This document shows, in pieces, positions 18,482 to 27,996 of a stretch of DNA of 64,000 nt. The notes under the pieces were generated by a model, which saw only the letters and a program-made list of their open reading frames with translations, was not told the DNA's origin and did not search any database. Every line of letters starts with the position of its first letter. Position 1 is the stretch's first letter. The DNA comes from Corynebacterium epidermidicanis (lineage in GTDB: Bacteria > Actinomycetota > Actinomycetes > Mycobacteriales > Mycobacteriaceae): contig NZ_CP011541.1 in assembly GCF_001021025.1 (NCBI RefSeq), forward strand, positions 2,108,001 through 2,172,000. Direction: 5' to 3'. Both the position numbers and the translations under genes were made by a program.

Positions 18482-19957
18482 CTACCCCAGCGAACGCAAG
18501 GCAGCTTGATACGCAACCACCAGTCGTTCGCGTGCCTCATCTTCCGCTGCCGAGAGCAGGCCCATTGCTAGTTGCTGCATCTCACCAAGACGTTGTTCGA
18601 GCTCGGCCCGCACTTGATTTGGCGAGGCGGTCCGTGACAATCCCACAACTTCTGCTGCCGAAGTAGCTTCAATTGCGGCCCGAAGCGGTGCCAACAACCG
18701 CGAGTCTGGGGTTGCCGCATAGGTATTGCGGTAGCTGCGGTAAAGCAAGACGAAATGCATGCCAGGCTGGGACAATGTCACCGATTGCACCCAACGCACA
18801 TGTTCAGTATTGATGTTTGCGCCCGCTAGTTGATCGAGCACATCAAGCATCCGCACCGCGCGCTGCAACACCGCGAAGTAGCTCATTTCGCCAGTGAGCA
18901 ATTGAGTGAGCCGGCTGATTCCAGAACGTTCGATCATCCAATTCACTAGTCCGACCGCGCCCTCGGCCGCAGCGATATCCCGGGCAGCGACGATTCCGTA
19001 CTCTCCGACGGTATCCAGCAGTTCGTCTCGCATGTGGGCGGAAAGCCCCGGCACAATTACCGAAGGGTCTTCGACCTCAATGACATCAAGCAGCTGCTCT
19101 CGGTTAAGGGAAGCCAAATGCCCCAAAGTACGAGCGATGGTGCCATTGACCCGACCGACCAACGCGGACTCGGCCAAAAATCCCGACAATGGCACCACTT
19201 CAAGCACGGAATTGCCCAATTGAGCAGCAATATTCTCCGCGTGAGTGGCGGCGTAATCCAACGGATCACGTTGTCCGAACGCTCCCGCGCCAAAGGAATC
19301 CGCACGGGAGAGCACTCCCACCGAAGTAAGCGGGGTCATACCCAGCTGAGACAGAAAGAGTCGCTCGTCTTCTCGAGGCGCAGAATCCGATAGAAACACC
19401 AAGGAGTCCGCCCACGAACTAGCCCGTTTCGTGTCTTGCTGGCCATCGACGAGGACACGCCGGGTGCGTTCTTCATTCTCGACCGTCAACGTTGCGGTGC
19501 CGGGCGTGTCGATGAGAGTCAGGCGCTGGAGCTGCGCATTTGGTAGAAACTGTTCGATATGATCGACGTCTTCCAACGGAAAGCCGAGTTCTTCAAGTGG
19601 CCCTTCGCTGAGCGGAATGCGCTTGACCTCGCCAGATCGGCTATGAATCTCTGCGCGAGCAGGTGCCCCATTGAAATACATGGACACGGCCATGGTGCAC
19701 TCAAGGGAGCCGGTGGCTGCAATCTCGTGCTGTGTGAGGGCGTTGACCAGCGTTGATTTACCGGATTTGAGGCGTCCTACTACGGCAACCCTAGGTGGGC
19801 GCGACACCATTTCCCGCAGCTGAACAGCGTGTTCAGCGAGTTCCGGGCCACCTTGCGCCAGCGCATCTGTAGCTTGGGTGAGCAGGGTAGTTAGCGCGCC
19901 AATACTTTGGTCACGTGAGGTGTCAATATTGTTGTATGTGGTTGGCGGAGTCGTCAT
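18482..19957 (-). CDS. Dynamin-like GTPase, IniC-sized partner
   Basis: A 491-residue dynamin-superfamily GTPase. G1 is GRLKSGKS (61-68), G3 DTPG (150-153) and G4 a divergent LSRAD (216-220) in place of TKxD. The remainder is helical with a coiled-coil-like C-terminus (RAELEQRLGEMQQ). The start overlaps the stop of the upstream dynamin gene by one base (TAATG). Length and pairing resemble mycobacterial IniC (about 490 residues) next to IniA. Bacterial dynamins act on membranes, usually as paired proteins; here an envelope-protective role is inferred from the Hsp70/ECF context. Confidence 0.85.
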   Translation of the reverse strand: MTTPPTTYNNIDTSRDQSIGALTTLLTQATDALAQGGPELAEHAVQLREMVSRPPRVAVVGRLKSGKSTLVNALTQHEIAATGSLECTMAVSMYFNGAPARAEIHSRSGEVKRIPLSEGPLEELGFPLEDVDHIEQFLPNAQLQRLTLIDTPGTATLTVENEERTRRVLVDGQQDTKRASSWADSLVFLSDSAPREDERLFLSQLGMTPLTSVGVLSRADSFGAGAFGQRDPLDYAATHAENIAAQLGNSVLEVVPLSGFLAESALVGRVNGTIARTLGHLASLNREQLLDVIEVEDPSVIVPGLSAHMRDELLDTVGEYGIVAARDIAAAEGAVGLVNWMIERSGISRLTQLLTGEMSYFAVLQRAVRMLDVLDQLAGANINTEHVRWVQSVTLSQPGMHFVLLYRSYRNTYAATPDSRLLAPLRAAIEATSAAEVVGLSRTASPNQVRAELEQRLGEMQQLAMGLLSAAEDEARERLVVAYQAALRSLG

Positions 19958-21783
19958 TACAGTGCCCTCCCTGGCGCTTGCAGTGCGCGCTTGTGCGATT
20001 CCAATTCAGTAATGGTGGCCTCGATGATGTCGAAATTCTTCTGCAGTCGCGCCAATCGGGATTTGCGCTCAGTTTCCGACTCTTGCGCGATTCGGCGAGC
20101 TTCCTCGATCTTGCCCTGGATGTGCTTCTGCTGTTGACGCAGCTTCGAGCGGTGCGCCAACATGATTTCCGTGCGTGCCGACGTAATAATCTGGTCAAGC
20201 ATGCGCATCGACGTCGAACGCGCGTTGGACTGCATTTCCCGCAGCCAGTTGATCAGATGCTGCTTACCGTTTCGCATCGCCTTGTAGCCCAGATTGATGC
20301 CGATCCACAACCCGGCCGCCAGAGGCGCGATGCCGAAGGTAACGCCCGCCAGCGCACCTGCGCCCACCATCCCCATGGTCAGCACAGTGGGATCAGCGAG
20401 GTCTTTCGTCTTTTTGTCTACCTCACGGGTGACAATCTCGGCTGGCAGCAAAGATGCCAAGACAGTCGACATAACTTGCCGTGTTAATTCCTCGTCTCGA
20501 ACGAGAGCTCGGCAGTCCTTTTCGACCTCTCGCAAAATCGCCTGCACCGCACTATCGACGATGCTGCGTAGCTCCGTTTCGATCTGACTCGTAAACACCT
20601 GAGGTTTTGATCGCAGGACGCGCATACCATCACTATTAATGCGTTCGGTCCAAGTGATCCTCAATTGTTCGAGAGCGCGATCTAAATCGCCAGAAATACT
20701 ATTTCGCGCGAGTGAGATGTCGCGCTGGAACACTTGTTCCCAATCAGCAGTTTCTTCTCGAAATTTCTCGAGTTGTGCCCGCTCCCCCTCCAGCTTTGCT
20801 ACCGCATCTGAGGTGCTCGAATGTAGCTGAATGTCTTCATCGACATCCTTTTGGACCGATCTCATCACCACCGTCATGGAATCGAGGGCCGTGCGCACTC
20901 CAATCCCCGACGACGCCGCCAGGTCTTGGCGAATCTGCGCACGAAGGGCCGCGATGCCACAGCGCTGTTCGATCGCTTCTCGACGCGCGTCGTCAACAAG
21001 CTCGGCTGCGTCTAGCGCACGAAGACTCGATACACCGATCACGGGGATCTCCAACCCCAAATGTTGACTAATCAACCTTCTATTGTCTGAAACAATAGAT
21101 CGCCATCGTCGAGTGTTCTTGTCGGTCTTTGTCACCGCGACGATCACCGAGCCAACCTGTTCACGAGCGGTGCGCAAAATTTCTAGTTCGGGTGCAGTGA
21201 TGGGGGTAGATGCATCGCAAACCATCAACAGCACGCCCGCATGCCGGGCCTCCGTCAGCGCGGCGTGAATGGCGTGGCTATCCAGACCTCCAACACCAGG
21301 AGTGTCAATGATGGTGATGCTTCCAAGATCGCGGGCACCGACAGTTATTTCCGCAGCCGAGGGCAATTGCAACGCATCATCTGAATCTGCTGGTGCCCGA
21401 TCCAACTCCTGTACGGCTTGATGGGTTACCCATTTGGGTAGTTCAGCCGGGTCGATGGGATCCCTACGGTCGCCTCTGACCACAGAAACTTCCACCGGAA
21501 ATGTCGGATCTTGCACTGTCTTCACCCGAATGGGCGCTGACGTACACATCAAGACATCTACTGGAAGCAGATCTCTGCGCCCGACGAGAGCATTGACTAC
21601 AGAAGACTTACCGCGCTTGATTTCCCCCACGACAACGACTGTGCCCAGGCGAAACTCTGCATTCATCACCGCCAACGCGTGTTCTGCAGCGCCAACATGT
21701 CCATACTTGGTGGCGATTTCACACGCTCGACCTACGGACGCACGCGCATCTCGACCATTGACTGTGTGCGGCGCAGTCTCCAT
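19957..21783 (-). CDS. Dynamin-like GTPase, IniA-sized partner
   Basis: A 608-residue dynamin-superfamily GTPase. G1 is GEIKRGKS (53-60), the G2 threonine is probably in MCTSAPIRV, G3 is DTPG (160-163) and G4 TKTD (218-221). A long helical region follows, then a hydrophobic stretch (MGMVGAGALAGVTFGIAPLA, roughly 455-475) that probably inserts into membrane as a paddle, and a C-terminal coiled coil. It is the first gene of a two-gene dynamin operon. M. tuberculosis IniA (about 640 residues) is the nearest functional analogue I know; iniBAC responds to cell-wall inhibitors. No P1-type promoter was found upstream. Confidence 0.86.
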   Translation of the reverse strand: METAPHTVNGRDARASVGRACEIATKYGHVGAAEHALAVMNAEFRLGTVVVVGEIKRGKSSVVNALVGRRDLLPVDVLMCTSAPIRVKTVQDPTFPVEVSVVRGDRRDPIDPAELPKWVTHQAVQELDRAPADSDDALQLPSAAEITVGARDLGSITIIDTPGVGGLDSHAIHAALTEARHAGVLLMVCDASTPITAPELEILRTAREQVGSVIVAVTKTDKNTRRWRSIVSDNRRLISQHLGLEIPVIGVSSLRALDAAELVDDARREAIEQRCGIAALRAQIRQDLAASSGIGVRTALDSMTVVMRSVQKDVDEDIQLHSSTSDAVAKLEGERAQLEKFREETADWEQVFQRDISLARNSISGDLDRALEQLRITWTERINSDGMRVLRSKPQVFTSQIETELRSIVDSAVQAILREVEKDCRALVRDEELTRQVMSTVLASLLPAEIVTREVDKKTKDLADPTVLTMGMVGAGALAGVTFGIAPLAAGLWIGINLGYKAMRNGKQHLINWLREMQSNARSTSMRMLDQIITSARTEIMLAHRSKLRQQQKHIQGKIEEARRIAQESETERKSRLARLQKNFDIIEATITELESHKRALQAPGRAL

Positions 21784-21931
21784 TAGTGCCCTCCTTGTGT
21801 TTCTCGGCGACCAACTTGTGACCGGGAAGCTACCCCCGTTTGGTCGATCACTACATTTTTACTGAAATGGGCACCTACCGCATGTTTTAGCCGAAATTCA
21901 GTACCGAATCATAAGTTTTGCTTACCCCCGC

Positions 21932-21958
21932 GGAACATTCCTGGACCTGGCTGCATCT
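21932..21958 (+). promoter_or_regulatory. Candidate ECF-sigma promoter P3 (DxDxDG-repeat gene)
   Basis: CGGAACA and GCATCTCA on the plus strand, with 16 bases between GGAAC and GCATCT, 88 bases before the ATG at 22047. It is in the region divergent with the dynamin operon but points only towards the repeat-protein gene. Confidence 0.7.
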
Positions 21959-22046
21959 CAGCTATGACAGGACAGCACGCCAGTCCTGAAGGATACTAAC
22001 CCCAGCACAATGCTGGTTCCCACCCACTGAAAGGAAAGGTCTCACA

Positions 22047-23612
22047 ATGTCTGACTACAACAAGAACGCTGCAGAAAACACCACCCCTGGCACCTTCACC
22101 ATCACCGGTGCGGACGGAACGACCACCTCCGGCAAAGTAATCGGTGGCTCTGACGCTGATCTCGACGGCAAGCTGGACACCTTCCAGGTTGACATCGACG
22201 GCGACGGCAAGTCGGACGGCACCGTCTACGACTCCAATGAAGATGGCAAGATCGAGCGGGCCGACATGGACTTCGACAAGGACTCCATCACTGACACCCA
22301 GCTGACCGACACTGACCGCGACGGCGACTTCGACCGAGTCTCCGCTGACACCAACCACGACGGCCTCTTGGAAACCCACGTCGTAGACACCGACAACAAC
22401 GGCCGAGTCAACAACGTACAGATCGATACCGACGGCGACGGCAAGGTCGACGTCAAGGCCTCTGACTCAAACGAAGACGGCAAAATCGACTACGTTGCCT
22501 ACGACACCGACGGCGACGGCAAGATGGACACCACCCAGTACGACCACAACAATGACGGTGTCGTCGACTCCACCTCTGGCAGCGGTAAGCTCTCCGCAGC
22601 TCACGAATCCATCAGCAAGGGCGCATTCAGCGAGGGCCTGAGTGGCGAGTCCGCTGGTGCCGCAGCTGGTGCGGGTGCCGCAGCTGGTGCAGGCGCCGCA
22701 ACGGCCGCAGATTCCGCAAGCGCAGCCGAAAAGCCAGCAACGGAAGCTACCCCTGCTCCCGAGGCCAGCGCAGCTCCAGAAGCAGCGCCTGCACCTGAAG
22801 CTGCACCTGAAGCTGCACCAGCGCCCGAAACAGCCCGTGGCGAAGCTTACGACTCCAACCGCGACGGCGTCGACGACGGAGTGTTCTTCGACACCGACGG
22901 CGACGGGACGGCCGATGTTCGCGCATACGATCGTGATGGTGACGGAAAGATCGACTCTGTCCACTACGGGGATACTGCAAATGATCACAAGTCCAACTAC
23001 TTCGAGTCCGACCGCACCTGCGACGGTATTGCAGACAGCACGGGTGGCGATGGAGCTAAAACTGCTGCTCAAGAAGCCCTTGGCAAGCTACTCGGCCAGG
23101 ATGTAGATGACCTGATCGCCGGTGGATCCACGAGCGCACCAGCAGCCGAAGCACCAGCAGCCGAAGCACCAGCAGCCGAAGCACCAGCAGCAGCTCCTGC
23201 AACCCCAGCCAATGAGCCAGCTTCTGCTACCGCAGCGCCAGCTCATGGCAAGGGCGTTGAGGTTGACCTCGACGGTGATGGCTACGCTGACGGCTTCGCT
23301 CAGGACACCAACGCCGACGGCAAAGCAGATATCCTGGAGCTCGACTCCAACGATGACAACGTCACCGACATGGTGGTAGTCGATGGCAACTACGACGGAC
23401 GCATCGACGAGCAGCACAAGGATCTCGACGGCGACGGCAAGACCGACGAGGCTCTCATCGACACCGACTTCGATGGCTACGCCGACGTCAAGGCCTACAA
23501 CAACGACAACGATCTGGAATACGATTCCTACGACAAGGTCAACTCCGACCTTGCTCCAACGATCGACGTCGATATGCCAACCGACTCTGGTTCGGCTGAC
23601 GACATCGCCTAA
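22047..23612 (+). CDS. Asp-rich DxDxDG-repeat (calcium-binding-like) protein
   Basis: A 521-residue, strongly acidic protein. Three blocks (~25-185, ~270-330, ~400-500) contain DxDxDGxxD loops about every 11-12 residues (DIDGDGKSDG, DTDRDGDFDR, DTDGDGKVDV, DLDGDGKTDE), resembling EF-hand loops or thrombospondin type 3 repeats that bind calcium. Ala/Glu/Pro-rich linkers separate them; one is coded by 15-bp tandem repeats at about 23139-23190. No signal peptide, lipobox or membrane segment is visible, although such repeats are normally extracellular. It is divergent from the IniA-like gene, the place iniB holds in some layouts, but it does not resemble Gly-rich IniB. Function unknown. Confidence 0.85.
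   Translation: MSDYNKNAAENTTPGTFTITGADGTTTSGKVIGGSDADLDGKLDTFQVDIDGDGKSDGTVYDSNEDGKIERADMDFDKDSITDTQLTDTDRDGDFDRVSADTNHDGLLETHVVDTDNNGRVNNVQIDTDGDGKVDVKASDSNEDGKIDYVAYDTDGDGKMDTTQYDHNNDGVVDSTSGSGKLSAAHESISKGAFSEGLSGESAGAAAGAGAAAGAGAATAADSASAAEKPATEATPAPEASAAPEAAPAPEAAPEAAPAPETARGEAYDSNRDGVDDGVFFDTDGDGTADVRAYDRDGDGKIDSVHYGDTANDHKSNYFESDRTCDGIADSTGGDGAKTAAQEALGKLLGQDVDDLIAGGSTSAPAAEAPAAEAPAAEAPAAAPATPANEPASATAAPAHGKGVEVDLDGDGYADGFAQDTNADGKADILELDSNDDNVTDMVVVDGNYDGRIDEQHKDLDGDGKTDEALIDTDFDGYADVKAYNNDNDLEYDSYDKVNSDLAPTIDVDMPTDSGSADDIA
23139..23190 (+). repeat. 15-bp tandem repeats inside the DxDxDG-repeat gene
   Basis: GAAGCACCAGCAGCC is repeated in phase about three and a half times and codes for EAPAA units in the second linker. 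Such arrays can change copy number by slippage without shifting frame. Confidence 0.8.
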
Positions 23613-23623
23613 CCCTCCGCACT

Positions 23624-23665
23624 AAGGACGGCTGATGTGCTACTCGCGCATCAGCCGTCCTTTCG
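23624..23665 (+). terminator. Terminator after the DxDxDG-repeat gene
   Basis: AAGGACGGCTGATG pairs perfectly with CATCAGCCGTCCTT over an 11-base loop, followed by TTTCG. Confidence 0.85.
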
Positions 23666-23815
23666 TATTCGATCCGCAGTAGATACGTGAGCGATTTGCC
23701 ACCCTGGGAGGCGAATTCGATCGCAGTCCCCGGACGGCGCGGGGCGATGGCAGCCGGCGTCGATAAGCACCGACTACACTCAGTAAGGTCCAAGCATGGC
23801 GGAGGTTAGAAGAAG

Positions 23816-25783
23816 TTGGCGAAGGTGGCAAGCCCAAGTACTGAGGAACTCCTCGACGCAGCGGTAGCAGGGCTCGGTGGAGCGCGCCGCGATGGTCAGA
23901 TGGCGATGGCCAAGGCCGTGACCCACGCGATGGAAAACGAACGCCACCTGGCAGTTCAGGCGGGCACCGGTACGGGTAAGTCGCTGGCGTATCTGGTTCC
24001 TGCGATTCGACACGCTCAGGCCAGCGATACGACTGTAATCGTGTCTACCGCGACAATCGCTTTGCAGCGACAACTCGTCGAACGTGATCTCCCTCGGCTC
24101 GCGGATGCGTTGGAACCGCTGCTCGAGAAGAAACCTACCTTCGCGATCATGAAAGGGCGGCAAAACTACCTTTGTCTGAATAAGATTGCCGCATCCGAAG
24201 TCGCTGAACCTGATGCCTTGATAGAGGAAGAAGACCTCTCGTGGCTCGGCAAACATGTCGCCCGACTCAGCGAATGGGCGCAGGAAACCGAAACCGGTGA
24301 CCGCGATCATCTGGAACCCGGAGTGCCAGATCTTGCCTGGCGTCAGCTTTCAGTGAGCTCCCGGGAATGCCTCGGCGCCTCGAGGTGTCCCCATGGCGAG
24401 GAGTGTTTCGCCGAACTGGCACGAAAGAAGACGCAGGATGTCGATGTAATCGTCACCAATCACGCACTGCTAGCTATCGATGCGCTCGCGGACATCAATA
24501 TTTTGCCGGAGCATGATGTCGTTATCATCGATGAGGCACACGAGCTCGACGGACGCATCACTGCGGTGGCTACCAACGAAATCTCGGTAACTTCCCTCAA
24601 CTTGGCAGCTAAGCGAGCCGGGAAACTCGGTGCGGAAGGCCGCGACGAAAAGCTCAGCGACATCGCCAAGGATTTGGAGGATGCCTTCCTCACGGCCGAG
24701 GAAGGCCGCTGGAAATCGATGCCGTTGCCTGCGCAAAATGCGCTCATCGCCATCAAAGACGCGCTGTGGAACCTGCGCGAAACAATCAGCCGAGCCCCCG
24801 ACGGTGAAGCCGCCAACGATCCCGAGCGCAACGCGGAACGACAAAACCTCAGCAACCACCTCCAGGACCTCCACGACGCGATCATTCGAATCCTCGAAGT
24901 GTTTGCACAGTCAGACCCCGCCAAACACCAAGACGTCGTTTGGCTCACGCGCGATGATCGTCGTGGAACAGTCACGTTGCGGGTAGCTCCGCTTTCGGTA
25001 GGGGGCCTCCTGCATTCCCGACTTTTTGCCGATCAAACCGTAATTCTGGCCTCGGCAACGCTGACCATCGGCGGTAACTTCGACGCGATGGCGGCTAGCT
25101 GGGGCTTGTCCAAAGGTACGTGGGACAGTCTCGATGCCGGGACGCCGTTCGATCCGCAGAAATCAGGAATCCTCTACACCGCGAAGCACCTGCCCGACCC
25201 CGGACGAGACGGGCTATCTCCGGAAACCCTCGACGAACTCTACGAACTCATCATGGCTGCAGGCGGTCGTACCCTGGGATTATTTTCATCCCGGCGCGCC
25301 GCTGAGCAAGCAACGGAGGCCATGCGCGCTCGCGTCCCATTCGATGTGCTGTGCCAGGGCGATGATACAACCGGCGCGCTCGTCGACAAGTTCGCCAAAG
25401 ACGACAACTCCTGTTTGTTTGGCACGCTGACCTTGTGGCAGGGCGTCGATGTGCCGGGGAAGGCATGTTCGCTGGTGGTCATCGACCGCATCCCGTTCCC
25501 TCGCCCGGATGATCCGCTGTTGCAAGCGCGGAAGGAAGCGACTGATGCCGAGGGACGCAATGGGTTCATGGAAGTCGCGGCAACACACGCTGCGCTGCTG
25601 ATGGCGCAGGGAGCTGGGCGATTGCTTCGTCACGTCTCGGATCGTGGTGTGGTGGCAGTGTTGGATAATCGGCTGGTCACCAAGCGATACGGTGGATTCC
25701 TTCGCCGGTCGATGCCAGCCTTTTGGGAGACTACCGATCCAGCCACAGTTCGGGGAGCGTTAACCAGGTTGGTGGCGCAGTGA
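23816..25783 (+). CDS. dinG: ATP-dependent DNA helicase, DinG/XPD-like
   Basis: A 655-residue superfamily 2 helicase with Walker A AGTGTGKSLAYL, DEAH box IIDEAHELDG, and C-terminal motifs IV-VI including LWQGVDVPGKACSLVVIDRI and QGAGRLLRH. Cysteines in the intervening region (YLCLNK, RECLGASRCPHGEECF) are placed like the FeS-cluster ligands of DinG. Start is TTG at 23816 with GGAGG ten bases upstream; the nearby ATG at 23796 is out of frame. It is coupled by a GTGA overlap to the acyl-CoA ligase gene. Confidence 0.9.
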   Translation: MAKVASPSTEELLDAAVAGLGGARRDGQMAMAKAVTHAMENERHLAVQAGTGTGKSLAYLVPAIRHAQASDTTVIVSTATIALQRQLVERDLPRLADALEPLLEKKPTFAIMKGRQNYLCLNKIAASEVAEPDALIEEEDLSWLGKHVARLSEWAQETETGDRDHLEPGVPDLAWRQLSVSSRECLGASRCPHGEECFAELARKKTQDVDVIVTNHALLAIDALADINILPEHDVVIIDEAHELDGRITAVATNEISVTSLNLAAKRAGKLGAEGRDEKLSDIAKDLEDAFLTAEEGRWKSMPLPAQNALIAIKDALWNLRETISRAPDGEAANDPERNAERQNLSNHLQDLHDAIIRILEVFAQSDPAKHQDVVWLTRDDRRGTVTLRVAPLSVGGLLHSRLFADQTVILASATLTIGGNFDAMAASWGLSKGTWDSLDAGTPFDPQKSGILYTAKHLPDPGRDGLSPETLDELYELIMAAGGRTLGLFSSRRAAEQATEAMRARVPFDVLCQGDDTTGALVDKFAKDDNSCLFGTLTLWQGVDVPGKACSLVVIDRIPFPRPDDPLLQARKEATDAEGRNGFMEVAATHAALLMAQGAGRLLRHVSDRGVVAVLDNRLVTKRYGGFLRRSMPAFWETTDPATVRGALTRLVAQ

Positions 25784-27183
25784 ACATCTTGCCATCGTCA
25801 CTCTACGACGCAGTTTTCGGTGGGGCGCTACCCGAGCAGGAAGCCATCATCGATTCCAGCGGCTCGTGGACGTATCCGCAGCTCGCCGAGCTTATCGACG
25901 ACGTCGCTGCCAGGCTCTACGCCCGTGGAGTTCGCCCCCACCACGTCGTGGGAATTCAACTGGGCAACGGCAGCGATTTTGCGATCGCTTTTCATGCCAT
26001 AGCCAAGCTCGGAGCTGTAGTCACCCCGCTCGGGGCCCATATCACCGCCGACGACCGCGCCGCCCAGCTGCGAGCTGCCGACGCCACCATGCTTCTTACG
26101 GCCACCGATCTCGCGCAGCTGCGTGCTCCCCGAGGTGGTCTCGCTGCCCCTGTGGTGCAGATCAATCCAGAGCAGTTGGTGTGTCTGCCGTTTTCCTCCG
26201 GCACCACCGGCAGCCCCAAGGCTGTTATGCTGCCGCATCGTGCGCTGAGTGCCAATATCCAACAATTCGGCCAAGTTTTGCCGCTTAGTTCCGGAGAAAC
26301 GTGCCTGTCCGTTTTGCCGTATTCACACATTTACGGACTCACCGCGCTTCTAAACGTCCCGTTGGCTCTTCGGGCTCGGATTATGGCGCAAGATTTCGAA
26401 CGGGAAAGCTTCTTGACCGCGCATGAACGCCATCACGTCGCCCTGACTTTCATCGCCCCACCGCTGGCGACTTTGCTCGCTCGAGATCCGCTGGTCGACA
26501 CGGTGGATTTCAGTGCGCTCCACACCGTCGTTTCCGGCGCCGCGCCACTCAACGTCGCTACGGCTAAGGTCGCCGAACAACGAATCGGCGCCCGCATCAT
26601 TCAAGGGTTTGGACTCACCGAGGCCTCCCCCGTGACGCATCTCGCGTGGCAACCAGGCACCTCCCTCGGCTCGATCGGCCACCCACTGCCCGGTACCGAA
26701 ATCAGCGTCCGGGATCCCAAGACCGGCACACCGGTCACGGAAGGTGAGATGTGGGTGCGCGGACCGCAGATCATGAAGGGCTACCTCGGCGACCCGCTAG
26801 CAACCTCGGCCGCGCTTGTCGACGGCTGGCTGCGCACCGGCGACCTCGTGCGGGTGCTTGCCGACGGCTCCGTGGAAGTCGTTGATCGGCTCAAGGATGT
26901 TATCAAGTCTCACGGCTTCCAAGTGTCGCCAGTGAAGCTTGAGCAGCTGTTACTGAGCAATCCACACGTCGTCGATGCCGCTGTGGTGCGCGGATACGGT
27001 ACCAACGGGGAGGAGCGACCCGAAGCGTTCGTCGTGCTCGGCTCCCCCATAAGCGATGATGAGTTAATCGAATGGTTTGGCGCTCAGGTCGCTCCGTATG
27101 AACGTATTCGTAGCATCCGGCAGGTACGAGAAATTCCCCGCAGCGCTTCGGGGAAGATTCTCCGCAGGCTACTTACAAGCTAG
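25780..27183 (+). CDS. Acyl-CoA synthetase / AMP-dependent ligase
   Basis: A 467-residue ANL-superfamily adenylating enzyme. The AMP-binding loop is FSSGTTGSPKAVMLPH, the A5 motif QGFGLTEASP, the A7 motif RTGDLVRV, and the catalytic C-terminal lysine is in SASGKILRR. GTG at 25780 overlaps the dinG stop (GTGA) and gives a normal N-terminus (MNILPSSLYD); the longer reading frame runs back into dinG. The substrate is probably a fatty acid or related carboxylate; it cannot be fixed from sequence. The 3' end overlaps the convergent membrane-protein gene by 15 bp. Confidence 0.87.
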   Translation: MNILPSSLYDAVFGGALPEQEAIIDSSGSWTYPQLAELIDDVAARLYARGVRPHHVVGIQLGNGSDFAIAFHAIAKLGAVVTPLGAHITADDRAAQLRAADATMLLTATDLAQLRAPRGGLAAPVVQINPEQLVCLPFSSGTTGSPKAVMLPHRALSANIQQFGQVLPLSSGETCLSVLPYSHIYGLTALLNVPLALRARIMAQDFERESFLTAHERHHVALTFIAPPLATLLARDPLVDTVDFSALHTVVSGAAPLNVATAKVAEQRIGARIIQGFGLTEASPVTHLAWQPGTSLGSIGHPLPGTEISVRDPKTGTPVTEGEMWVRGPQIMKGYLGDPLATSAALVDGWLRTGDLVRVLADGSVEVVDRLKDVIKSHGFQVSPVKLEQLLLSNPHVVDAAVVRGYGTNGEERPEAFVVLGSPISDDELIEWFGAQVAPYERIRSIRQVREIPRSASGKILRRLLTS

Positions 27184-27951
27184 GTTCGGGTTCGCGCGCT
27201 CATAATCCAGGACCGCCAGATACATCACCTGCGGCACCATAAACATCATCGGGATGGCAAAGAGACCGAGGAATGGAATGTTGCTCAAGAAACTAATCGC
27301 CAAAATGAACAACAACATCAAAAACGTCTCCATCTTGTAGCGCATCGCAACCTCGGCAGACTCTTTGAATGCAGCAAGCGGTCCCCGGTGCATCGCGATA
27401 GGAGTTGCGTAGGTAAAGAAAAAGATTGCTGCCAACAGCCCGACGAAAATGGCGGCCAAGCCCACGAATCCGAGAAGTATATACAGCAGGCAGCACACTG
27501 CAACTAACCCGCAGCGGGCAGTACCAAACATGTCAATGAAGCGCAGTGGCTTCTCGCCCCGCCACAGCTGTTCCACAGCCCGCTGTAGGTTAGTCACGTA
27601 CATGGCTTGCACAAATAACATGCCTCCGAAGAGAGTTGCCGCGGCAAATGGAGCAATCATATTGAGTGAAGATTGCGACAATGCCAAAACTTCATCAAGA
27701 AAGTACAGCGATGCCATAAAGACTAGGAACACGCCGACAACGCCGAAAACATACGCCAGCCCCGACAAAAGGAATACCTTGAGATTTCCGGTGAGCATTC
27801 GCCAAGCAACGCCGCATGCTCGCGCCGCTTCTGGTGGGAGCGCCGAGGCAGCTGGCTGTTGTGGCTGCATTCCGTTGACAAACTGCACACTGGGACGCCC
27901 GTCAAATGGGTTCGAGTTGGGTGTCTGCCACGAAGGAAAAGGCTGCGTCAT
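27169..27951 (-). CDS. Polytopic membrane protein under candidate promoter P4
   Basis: A 260-residue protein with a Pro/Gln-rich cytoplasmic N-terminus (~50 residues) and about five or six transmembrane segments (approximately 59-85, 97-119, 148-182, 212-250, the last two long enough to be hairpins). It resembles the next gene upstream in layout, including an RCG motif at the start of a helix. I assign no function. A candidate ECF promoter lies 45 bases before the ATG, tying it to the sigma-factor island 12 kb away. Confidence 0.75.
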   Translation of the reverse strand: MTQPFPSWQTPNSNPFDGRPSVQFVNGMQPQQPAASALPPEAARACGVAWRMLTGNLKVFLLSGLAYVFGVVGVFLVFMASLYFLDEVLALSQSSLNMIAPFAAATLFGGMLFVQAMYVTNLQRAVEQLWRGEKPLRFIDMFGTARCGLVAVCCLLYILLGFVGLAAIFVGLLAAIFFFTYATPIAMHRGPLAAFKESAEVAMRYKMETFLMLLFILAISFLSNIPFLGLFAIPMMFMVPQVMYLAVLDYERANPNLACK

Positions 27952-27996
27952 TGTTGTTCCTTTCAGGACGATACTGCGTTAGGCTCTCGGTTACTG

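Noticed and set aside
21784..21931. Search for a GGAAC/GCATCT promoter for the dynamin operon
   Set aside because: No such pair is present on the minus strand here. A TATGAT at 21909-21914 may be a -10 for the main sigma factor but has no good -35, so no promoter is called.
23139..23190. Short regular repeats considered as a CRISPR array
   Set aside because: The 15-bp units are adjacent, in frame and have no spacers; they encode a linker.
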